A DNA stretch of 13,985 nt. Source: Anaerolineae bacterium. GTDB lineage: Bacteria; Chloroflexota; Anaerolineae; 4572-78; J111. The stretch covers positions 1 through 13,985 of the forward strand of contig JAHDWA010000139.1 in assembly GCA_023382535.1 (NCBI GenBank), written 5' to 3'. How positions within the stretch are numbered: the first letter of the stretch is position 1; every line of letters starts with the position of its first letter. The position numbers and the translations under genes are program-made. Shown here in pieces: positions 6,598 to 13,985 of this stretch. Under the pieces are notes generated by a model, which saw only the letters and a list, made by a program, of their open reading frames with translations, had not been told where the DNA came from and searched no databases.

Positions 6598-6655
6598 AAT
6601 CCCTGCTTTACCACTACTTTCCTTCGGGCCATAGGATCATCTACAACCTTTTAGA

Positions 6656-8122
6656 CTATTCTCTCTCTTCCCGCCAGCGCTGGCTGAAGGATTTGGGAGC
6701 AAAGGCCGGAAAGTCGCGAGAGTCGGTCCAGGTGGCCAGCGGACCGGGCAGCTTCTTGATCCAGCCGTTTCGGGCTAACACTTTCATTCCACTCCGGCCC
6801 ATTTGACCCCCCAGGCGATACAACCAGGGCCGGACCACGGCCAAGCGGTAGAGCCGGATACTCAGTTTGAGCCAGGCTGGCGCTTTACCCGCTTTGATGC
6901 CCTTATCCCGCAGTTTGAGCAGCATGCGCGGGATGTCAATACGCATGGGACAAACCTCGCGGCAGGCGCTGCACAGGCTGCTGGCGTGAGGCAGTTCGCT
7001 CCAGGGTTCCAGGCCAAACAGGCCGGGTGTCAGCACCGCGCCGACCGGGCCAGGATAGATGCTGCCATAAGCATGCCCGCCGATCTGCTGGTACACCGGG
7101 CAGATGTTTAGACATGCCCCGCAGCGAATGCAGTACAAAATTTCGGCCAGTTCGCTGCCCAAAATTTTGCTGCGGCCGTTGTCGAGGATGATGATATGAA
7201 GTTCGTCAGGGCCGTCAGGCTCGGCCGATTTACGATTTACGATTTTGGATTTACGATTAGCAGAGATTATTTCCTCTTCGCCTCTTTTTCGCGGCCCGGT
7301 AATGATGTTGCTGTAGACGCTCAATTTCTGGCCGGTAGCGCTGCGGGCTAATAATTGCAGCATCACTCCCAGGTCTTCGAGAGTTGGGACAAGCCGTTCC
7401 ATGCCCATCATCGCTACGTGGATGCGCGGGGTAGTGGTGGTCAGGCGGCCGTTGCCTTCATTCGTCACCAGGCAAATGCTGCCGGTTTCGGCCACGCCAA
7501 AATTGACTCCGCTGATGCCCATATCGGCCTGCAGAAAGTCGGCGCGGAGCATGCGCCGGGCCAAAGCGGTCATGCTGGGCACGTCGGCCAAATCGGAGTC
7601 GGTCGCCTTGAGTTTTTCACGGAAAAGATCAGCTATTTGCTGCCGGCTCTTGTGGATGACCGGGGCAATGATGTGCGAGGGTTTTTCCTGGGCCAGTTGG
7701 ATGATGTACTCGCCCAGGTCGGTCTCGACCACGCGCACACCGGCGGCTTCCAGTTCGTGGTTGATTTCCAACTCCTCGCTGATCATGGATTTGGATTTGA
7801 CCACGGTTCTGACCCCTCGCGCCTTCGCTAACTCGACCACATAGCGATTGGCCTCCTCCGGCGTTTCGGCCCAGCAGATGTGACCCCCGTTCGCCTCTAC
7901 CGCCCCGGCAAATTGAGCCAGGTAACGGTCGAGGTGGGCCAGGGTGTGAGCGCGCAGCGTGCGGGCGTGGTCGCGCAGCGCGTCGGCTTCCGGCAGGGAA
8001 GCGAAGGCACTGCGGCGGAGAGTCACAAAACGGGTGGTCGCCAACTCCAGCGCGGCGCGGAGTTTTTTATCTTGCAGCGCATCTTCAACGCGCTCATAAA
8101 AGGTCAGGTTGGCTGCGGTCAT
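6656..8122 (-). CDS. lutB: Lactate utilization iron-sulfur protein B
   Basis: 488 residues. The N-terminal LUD domain (about 60-310) includes VVKSKSMISEELEINHELEAAG (107-128 region), GVNFGVAETGSICLVTNEGNGR (205-226 region) and PRIHVAMMGMERLVPTLEDL. The ferredoxin-like part has CIRCGACLNICP (Cys331, 334, 337, 341) and CSACREVCP (Cys384, 387, 391), enough for two 4Fe-4S clusters. These pass electrons from lactate oxidation. Its ATG overlaps the end of lutA by four bases (translational coupling). Oddity: between TGPRK and EPDGPDELH, residues about 281-300 (GEEEIISANRKSKIVNRKSA) form an in-frame insert encoded partly by 7-bp repeats. Relatives, as I recall them, have a short GE there. The insert lies in a linker between domains, so function is probably kept. 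Confidence 0.95.
   Translation of the reverse strand: MTAANLTFYERVEDALQDKKLRAALELATTRFVTLRRSAFASLPEADALRDHARTLRAHTLAHLDRYLAQFAGAVEANGGHICWAETPEEANRYVVELAKARGVRTVVKSKSMISEELEINHELEAAGVRVVETDLGEYIIQLAQEKPSHIIAPVIHKSRQQIADLFREKLKATDSDLADVPSMTALARRMLRADFLQADMGISGVNFGVAETGSICLVTNEGNGRLTTTTPRIHVAMMGMERLVPTLEDLGVMLQLLARSATGQKLSVYSNIITGPRKRGEEEIISANRKSKIVNRKSAEPDGPDELHIIILDNGRSKILGSELAEILYCIRCGACLNICPVYQQIGGHAYGSIYPGPVGAVLTPGLFGLEPWSELPHASSLCSACREVCPMRIDIPRMLLKLRDKGIKAGKAPAWLKLSIRLYRLAVVRPWLYRLGGQMGRSGMKVLARNGWIKKLPGPLATWTDSRDFPAFAPKSFSQRWREERE
7226..7260 (-). repeat. Five 7-bp tandem repeat units inside lutB
   Basis: Read on the plus strand the units are CGATTTA, CGATTTA, CGATTTT, GGATTTA and CGATTAG. 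They resemble the short tandemly repeated heptamers known from cyanobacterial and other intergenic regions, but here they are translated in frame as NRKSKIVNRKS. A 7-base period keeps the frame only in multiples of three units, so the flanking bases added with them make up the rest. Confidence 0.85.
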
Positions 8123-8907
8123 TCTCGGCCTGTCCTCGCCAGCACTTCGGCCAGGTGCTTGACTTGCACCCGGCTGCCCCGCCGCCGCAGCCCGCCGGCA
8201 ATGTGCATCAGGCAGCTCACATCCCCGCCGACGACCGTATCCGCGCCGGTGGCCTCGATGTTGTCCAGTTTGCGCTGCAAAATCGCCCCAGAGATGTCGC
8301 CCATCTTGACGGCAAAAAGGCCGCCAAAGCCGCAGCAGGCTTCGGCCTCCGCTAGTTCCTTGAACTCGACGCCCTCGACGTGGCCGAGCAGTTGGCGCGG
8401 CTGCTCTTTGAGACCCATCCCCCGCAGGCCGTGACAGGAGGCATGGTAGGTGAGACAGCCGCCGGCACAGGCGTGAAGGTCGGTGACACCCAGAACGTCT
8501 ACTAAAAATTGGCTGAATTCATAGGTGCGCCCGGCGACCTCCCTGGCTTTGGCGGCATAAGCGGCGTCGCCGGCCAGAATTTCGGAGTAGTGGTGAACTA
8601 TCATGTCGGCGCAGGAGCCGGAGGGGACTACGATAGGGGCATCGCTTTGGGAGAGGACGTCGAGGGTGTGGCGAGCCATGGCCCGGGCGTCGTCCCAAAA
8701 GCCGCCGTTAAAAGCCGGCTGGCCGCAGCAGGTCTGCGCCTGAGGAAATTCGACCTCAAGGCCCAACTCCTCCAAAATTTTGACGACGGCGAAGCCGGCA
8801 TCGGGGAAAAAGTTGTCTACCAGGCAGGTGACAAAAAGCTGGACCCGCTTGATGCTGCTCTTGTGGGGTGGTGGTGCGGATTTTGGCGGGCTATCTTGGT
8901 GACTCAT
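8119..8907 (-). CDS. lutA: Lactate utilization protein A (CCG-domain iron-sulfur subunit)
   Basis: 262 residues from the ATG at 8907, which has GGAG nine bases upstream. The open frame reaches 9066, but the N-terminal extension is unlike the family and would cross the likely promoter. It has two cysteine-rich CCG domains, as in LutA and the C-terminal part of GlcF. The first has Cys28, CCG at 60-62 and Cys99; the second has Cys158, CCG at 191-193 and Cys232. Such domains bind an iron-sulfur cluster or act in quinone-linked electron transfer. The Pro/Lys/Ser-rich first 20 residues are variable. It is the first gene of lutABC and overlaps lutB by ATGA. Confidence 0.93.
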   Translation of the reverse strand: MSHQDSPPKSAPPPHKSSIKRVQLFVTCLVDNFFPDAGFAVVKILEELGLEVEFPQAQTCCGQPAFNGGFWDDARAMARHTLDVLSQSDAPIVVPSGSCADMIVHHYSEILAGDAAYAAKAREVAGRTYEFSQFLVDVLGVTDLHACAGGCLTYHASCHGLRGMGLKEQPRQLLGHVEGVEFKELAEAEACCGFGGLFAVKMGDISGAILQRKLDNIEATGADTVVGGDVSCLMHIAGGLRRRGSRVQVKHLAEVLARTGRE

Positions 8908-8936
8908 AGCTGTGCTCTCCACGAGCTTTACAGAAT

Positions 8937-8965
8937 ATTTTAATGGCAAGGCCAGCAAAGAGCAA
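8937..8965 (-). promoter_or_regulatory. Possible lutABC promoter
   Basis: Minus-strand TTGCTC (8965-8960), 17-base spacer, TAAAAT (8942-8937). The start would be near 8930, giving a 23-base leader to the ATG at 8907. The -35 is weak (three of six), so this is tentative. Confidence 0.35.
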
Positions 8966-9063
8966 AACAAGGCTGTCGGCCCTATTAATCTTGTTGCTTT
9001 TTTCTCCTTCCTATCGCTCATAAGCGGTATTGGCAGTAACCTAACCGGATGAGAAGACCGAGC

Positions 9064-9083
9064 CAAAAATAATGCTATTTTTG
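9064..9083. promoter_or_regulatory. AT-rich dyad in the lutA / response-regulator divergent region
   Basis: Perfect inverted repeat with arms CAAAAATA and TATTTTTG around ATGC. It lies about 130 bases upstream of the putative lutA promoter and 24 bases upstream of the response-regulator -35 box. A transcription-factor operator is plausible. No GntR-type consensus is recognised, so the regulator is unknown. Confidence 0.4.
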
Positions 9084-9106
9084 TGTTGAAATCGCCTTGC
9101 CGAGTA

Positions 9107-9135
9107 TGGTAACAGCAGCATCATAACCGTATAAT
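9107..9135 (+). promoter_or_regulatory. Probable promoter of the response-regulator gene
   Basis: TGGTAA (9107-9112), 17-base spacer, TATAAT (9130-9135). The -10 is perfect; the -35 is the same unusual hexamer as in the cobU promoter. RNA would start near 9142, about 24 bases before the ATG. Confidence 0.6.
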
Positions 9136-9165
9136 GTGAGGTAATTTCGATAGGGGGATGCTTGG

Positions 9166-9639
9166 ATGAAGGAAAAAATTCTGGCAATTGATAGTGATCC
9201 TTTTACCTTATCGGTCATTAAACAAGCCCTGGAGGCGACCGGTTATCGCGTGCTTACGGCGCTGGATGGGGAAAGTGGTTTGCAGCAGTTTCATAAATCC
9301 CAACCGGATTTGATCCTGCTCGACATCATGCTGCCTGGGTTAGATGGCTGGAAACTCTGCCGCCGTATCCGCGCTGTCTCAAACGCGCCGATCATTATCC
9401 ACACCGCCCTGGAATCCCCCGAGCATATGTTACAGGCAATTAAGGTGGGGGCCAATGATTATGTGGTCAAACCGGTTACGCCGGAGGTTATCCAGGTTCA
9501 TGTAGACACCCTCTTGAAAGGCCGCTTTCAACGGGAACAAATTTTGCCCTCGTGGGTGTCCTACGTGTCTTCTACCCATGAGGCTGTCCCGCTTGCTGGG
9601 ATAAATCAAAACTTTCCGCTAGAAAAACAGTTTGGTTAG
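9166..9639 (+). CDS. Stand-alone response regulator receiver protein
   Basis: 157 residues: a CheY-like receiver domain (about 3-120) with acidic pocket Asp9 and Asp11, phosphoacceptor Asp53 in DLILLDIMLPG, Thr80 in IIIHTALES and Lys102 in YVVKPV. The last 35 residues show no DNA-binding or enzymatic domain, so the output is probably through protein contact. AGGGGGA precedes the ATG by seven bases. No histidine kinase gene adjoins it. It is divergent from lutABC, which makes control of lactate use conceivable but unproven. A strong terminator follows, so it is probably monocistronic. Confidence 0.93.
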   Translation: MKEKILAIDSDPFTLSVIKQALEATGYRVLTALDGESGLQQFHKSQPDLILLDIMLPGLDGWKLCRRIRAVSNAPIIIHTALESPEHMLQAIKVGANDYVVKPVTPEVIQVHVDTLLKGRFQREQILPSWVSYVSSTHEAVPLAGINQNFPLEKQFG

Positions 9640-9671
9640 CCGGTTTTGCTCTTCGCAGAGCAGGCCGAGTA

Positions 9672-9710
9672 AAAAAGACTCCGAGGGGTTTAGCTGCCCG
9701 GAGTCTTTTT
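9672..9710 (+). terminator. Intrinsic terminator after the response regulator
   Basis: Twelve-base perfect stem, AAAAAGACTCCG (9672-9683) with CGGAGTCTTTTT (9699-9710), a 15-base loop, then GTTTTTCTTAT. The minus strand also ends in T-run, so it could work both ways. A smaller TGCTCT/AGAGCA hairpin lies just after the stop codon, at about 9653-9668. Confidence 0.92.
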
Positions 9711-9770
9711 GTTTTTCTTATACTTTTGCAGTAACTGGAGAAAAGTGCCAGTCACCTGAGTAGCAACCTT

Positions 9771-9799
9771 TTGTAAATACGAGCGGCGTGGACTAAAAT
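9771..9799 (+). promoter_or_regulatory. Possible promoter of the DUF971 gene
   Basis: TTGTAA (9771-9776), 17-base spacer, TAAAAT (9794-9799). It would start RNA near 9806, ahead of the mini-ORF at 9836 and the DUF971 start at 9871. Confidence 0.45.
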
Positions 9800-9835
9800 C
9801 AACCGCAAAATTTGTGGAATTATTAGGAGCCTGGC

Positions 9836-9865
9836 ATGGCAATTGAATATCGTCGTTTAGGTTAG
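9836..9865 (+). pseudogene. Nine-codon mini-ORF, likely remnant of an aldo/keto reductase start
   Basis: The ATG at 9836 has AGGAG (9824-9828) at good spacing and encodes MAIEYRRLG before a TAG at 9863-9865. This peptide matches the typical opening of aldo/keto reductases (M.YR.LG.SGL.VS). The stop falls exactly where the conserved (R/K)(S/T)GL would follow. It ends five bases before the DUF971 ATG at 9871, so its ribosome site could feed that gene by coupling. It could also be a chance upstream ORF. Confidence 0.4.
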
Positions 9866-9870
9866 TGGCT

Positions 9871-10215
9871 ATGACTGAACTGACGCTTGAACAAAAAACT
9901 CCCCGCAACATCGAAGTTGATCTCAAGCAGCGCCAGGTACGGATTATCTGGATGGATGAGTATCGCAGCGTCTATCCGCTGGACTACCTGCGCCAAATCT
10001 GTCCCTGCGCTACCTGCAATGCCCAGCGCCGCAATCAAGACCCGCTGCGCATTTTGAAACCCGATCAAATTGTGACCAGGGCGGAACTGCGGGCAGAGCG
10101 GCCGGTGGAGATGGTTGGCAATTATGCCCTGCAATTTTTCTGGACCGATGGGCACAATGCCGGCATTTATTCGTTTGAGTTTCTGCGGGAGAAAAGTCCA
10201 GAGGCAAAACCGTAA
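9871..10215 (+). CDS. DUF971 (GBBH-like N-terminal domain) protein
   Basis: 114 residues, a single DUF971 domain. That domain also occurs at the N-terminus of gamma-butyrobetaine hydroxylase and fused to Mrp/ApbC-type iron-sulfur ATPases. Visible features are the N-terminal strand pattern IEVDLKQRQVRIIWMDE, YPLDYLRQICPCATCNAQRR with Cys44, 46 and 49 (metal-binding in relatives), and the C-terminal WTDGHNAGIYSFEFLRE, which fits the family DGH..GIY...LR signature. The ATG at 9871 is chosen over the GTG at 9865 because the nearest AGG lies nine bases before the former and only three before the latter. No partner gene adjoins. A metal or iron-sulfur related role is inference. Confidence 0.88.
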   Translation: MTELTLEQKTPRNIEVDLKQRQVRIIWMDEYRSVYPLDYLRQICPCATCNAQRRNQDPLRILKPDQIVTRAELRAERPVEMVGNYALQFFWTDGHNAGIYSFEFLREKSPEAKP

Positions 10216-10247
10216 TACGTTTAACGGGCAAAATTAACCCCACAAGA

Positions 10248-10286
10248 GGAGGGCTGGAAGGTTGGTCCTTCTTTATCCAGCCCTCC
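10248..10286. terminator. Hairpin between convergent genes
   Basis: Perfect 11-base stem, GGAGGGCTGGA (10248-10258) with TCCAGCCCTCC (10276-10286), and a possible inner AGG/CCT pairing. It lies between the DUF971 stop and the sat-cysC stop. Neither strand has a good T-run after it, so it may act as a 3'-end protector or a weak terminator for both genes. Confidence 0.55.
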
Positions 10287-10293
10287 AACTACT

Positions 10294-12108
<1,815 letters not shown>

Positions 12109-12140
12109 TAATCTTCTCCAGACTTTAGTCTGCTTCAGCT

Positions 12141-13985
12141 TTATTTGGAAGGCAAAATCCCCTGCGACTCCAACTCATTGATAATCTGCTCCACAATTTC
12201 CTCGGTGCTGCGCAGGTCGGTCTCGACGATGAGTTCCGGGGCCTGGGGTTCCTCGTAGGGCGAGGAGATGCCGGTGAACTGCTTGATTTCGCCGCGCAGA
12301 GCTTTGGCGTACAAGCCTTTGGGGTCGCGTCGTTTGCATACTTCCAGGTCGCACTTGACGAATATCTCAAAGAAGCGACCTTCGGGCAGGATGGACCGGG
12401 CGAAATCTCGTTCACTCTGGAAGGGCGAGATGAAACTGCACAGGACAATGTTGCCGTGCCCAAATCCCAGGCGGGCCACTTCTGCCGCCCGGCGAATATT
12501 CTCGTTGCGGTCGGCGTCGGAAAAGCCCAGGTCGCCGTTGAGGCCATGCCGGAGGTTATCGCCGTCCAGAAAGAAAGTATGGCAGTTCCGCTCAAACAAG
12601 ACCTGCTCCAGCTTTTTGGCAACGGTTGATTTACCCGAGCCGGACAGCCCGGTAAACCAGAGCACGGCCCCCTTATGCTCGTTGTGCTTCTCCCGCATTT
12701 CCAGGGTAACGCCGCCAATTTCCCAAACCACATCCGTTGATTTGCGCCGTTCAATGGCCGGGCGCTTGGCGGGTTCAGGCGCCGGCTCAACCAGGTCGCT
12801 GATGCTCCGCGACCGGCCGCGAATCATTCCGGCGGCGACGGTTGTATTGGTGTACGGATCAATCAGAATGAAGCTGCCGGTATTGCGGTTGATTTCGTAG
12901 CGGTCAAAGAAGAGGGGATGGGTGGTGGTGATTTGCACCCGGCCAATTTCGTTGAGCAATAAGGACTCGCTGCGTTCGCGGTGCATGGTATCCACGTCAA
13001 TTTTATAGTTCAGTTCCGAGATAAAGGCTTTGACCACGCGGGTGGTGTGTTGCAGCCAGAAAGTGCCCTGCGGGTTCATGGGCGTTTCGCTCATCCAGCA
13101 GATAACCGCATCCACCTGGTTGCTCTTTTGGGGCAGATTGTGGGTGCGGACAATCATATCACCCCGGCTGATGTCAATTTCATCGGCCAGGGTCAGGATG
13201 ACCGAATCGCCGGCGACCGCTTCGGCCTGCTCGCCTTCAAAAGTAACGACCGATTTGATCCGGCTGCCCAGGCCGGAAGGAAACACAACGACCTCTTCGC
13301 CGGGGGCGATGCGGCCAGAGGCAATTTGCCCGGCGAAGCCCCGGAAATTCTGGTTGGGCCGGATGACAGTCTGGACCGGAAAGCGGAAATCCACCAGGTT
13401 GCGGCTCCCGCCGACGTTGACGTTTTCCAGGTGGTGCAGCAAGGTCGAACCGTCGTACCAGGGCATGGTCGTGCTTTTCTCAACAACATTGTCGCCTTTA
13501 AGAGCAGAAATAGGGATAAAAACGATGTCTTGGACCGAGAGCTTGGCCGCGAAATCTTTGTAATCGGCCATAATCTGATCGAAAACTTTTTGCTCGTAAT
13601 CTACCAGGTCCATCTTGTTGACGGCGACGACGAGGTGAGGAATATGGAGCAGAGTAGCCAGAAAGCCATGCCGCTTGGATTGGGTCACAACCCCCTTGCG
13701 GGCATCAATCAGGATAATCGCCAGTTCGGCTGTGGAAGCGCCGGTGACCATATTGCGGGTGTATTGGATGTGGCCGGGGGTGTCGGCAATGATAAACTTA
13801 CGCTTGGGCGTGGCAAAGTAGCGATAAGCGACATCAATGGTGATTTTCTGCTCCCGTTCGGCCCGCAGCCCATCGGTCAGCAGGGCCAGATCTACATACT
13901 CATCGCCGCGTTCGTGGCTGGCCCGTTGTACGGCTTCCATTTGATCCTCAAAAATAGCTTTCGAGTCGTACAATAAACGGCCAAT
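12141..13985 (-). CDS. cysNC: Sulfate adenylyltransferase subunit 1 / adenylylsulfate kinase fusion, 5' end outside window
   Basis: 614 residues visible (numbered from position 13985); the first visible are IGRLLYDSKAIFEDQ, so only the N-terminal GTPase P-loop is missing. CysN is the GTPase that drives CysD ATP sulfurylase. Visible are the effector region EQKITIDVAYRYF, DTPGH (68-72), NKMD (123-126), and EF-Tu-like beta-barrel domains to about residue 390. A Pro-rich linker (about 398-410) leads to an APS kinase domain (about 433-605). That domain has GLSGSGKST (446-454), an intact DGDNLR (474-479), GDLGFSDADRNENIRR, FISPFQSERD, DPKGLYAKALRGEIKQFTG and SPYEEP. cysD is expected just beyond the right edge. 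Downstream lies sat-cysC. Confidence 0.96.
   Translation of the reverse strand: MGRLLYDSKAIFEDQMEAVQRASHERGDEYVDLALLTDGLRAEREQKITIDVAYRYFATPKRKFIIADTPGHIQYTRNMVTGASTAELAIILIDARKGVVTQSKRHGFLATLLHIPHLVVAVNKMDLVDYEQKVFDQIMADYKDFAAKLSVQDIVFIPISALKGDNVVEKSTTMPWYDGSTLLHHLENVNVGGSRNLVDFRFPVQTVIRPNQNFRGFAGQIASGRIAPGEEVVVFPSGLGSRIKSVVTFEGEQAEAVAGDSVILTLADEIDISRGDMIVRTHNLPQKSNQVDAVICWMSETPMNPQGTFWLQHTTRVVKAFISELNYKIDVDTMHRERSESLLLNEIGRVQITTTHPLFFDRYEINRNTGSFILIDPYTNTTVAAGMIRGRSRSISDLVEPAPEPAKRPAIERRKSTDVVWEIGGVTLEMREKHNEHKGAVLWFTGLSGSGKSTVAKKLEQVLFERNCHTFFLDGDNLRHGLNGDLGFSDADRNENIRRAAEVARLGFGHGNIVLCSFISPFQSERDFARSILPEGRFFEIFVKCDLEVCKRRDPKGLYAKALRGEIKQFTGISSPYEEPQAPELIVETDLRSTEEIVEQIINELESQGILPSK

Noticed and set aside
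7226..7260. CRISPR-like array
   Set aside because: Units are 7 bases with no spacers; it is a simple tandem repeat within a gene.
8908..9066. N-terminal extension of lutA
   Set aside because: Not like any LutA N-terminus, crosses a likely promoter; the ATG at 8907 has a ribosome site.
12981..13976. 331-codon plus-strand open frame
   Set aside because: Antisense to cysNC; no recognisable domain.

Overview
The window reads as a chromosomal segment of a bacterium, most likely a member of the Chloroflexota (Anaerolineae-like). This is inferred from gene content: a riboswitch-controlled RibX-type riboflavin permease, a Ser/Thr kinase with one membrane segment and a long Thr/Pro-rich outer linker, a fused ATP sulfurylase/APS kinase, a DUF971 protein, and a 141-residue protein that I associate from memory with Chloroflexota genomes. 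There is no rRNA or tRNA, no intact mobile element and no CRISPR array. Coding density is high and almost all genes look intact.

Layout, left to right. (1) 1-1384, minus strand: a textbook FMN riboswitch with its own consensus promoter and two successive terminator-like hairpins, then an ABC permease that is probably the membrane part of a riboflavin importer (RibX). (2) 1415-2099, plus strand: a small sulfotransferase-like protein, convergent with the next operon. (3) 2104-4661, minus strand: a P1-family (DmpA/NylC-like) self-cleaving hydrolase followed 11 bases later by a membrane Ser/Thr kinase whose catalytic loop has lost two canonical residues. (4) 4681-5870, plus strand: cobU, with a strong leader hairpin and a TTG start, then a 141-residue conserved hypothetical. 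(5) 5902-8907, minus strand: a complete lutABC lactate-oxidation operon, with lutB carrying an in-frame insert built of 7-bp repeats. (6) 9107-9710, plus strand: a stand-alone response regulator ending in a strong terminator. (7) 9771-10215, plus strand: a DUF971 protein preceded by a 9-codon mini-ORF that looks like the decapitated start of an aldo/keto reductase. (8) 10294-13985, minus strand: cysNC (5' end outside the window) followed by sat-cysC, giving two fused APS kinase domains in tandem.

How they work together: the right-hand genes activate sulfate to APS and PAPS. PAPS is also the donor for sulfotransferases such as the one at 1482-2099, though the genes lie about 8 kb apart and any link is inference. 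lutABC oxidises L-lactate to pyruvate through iron-sulfur/LUD proteins. RibX would import riboflavin when FMN is low. CobU acts in cobalamin salvage and nucleotide-loop assembly, with no other cobalamin gene in view.

I see no clear new multi-gene system. The most interesting points are the second APS kinase domain with a changed catalytic motif beside an intact one, the peptidase plus degenerate-kinase operon, the tandem hairpins after the FMN aptamer, and several signs of small repeats inserted in or beside genes.
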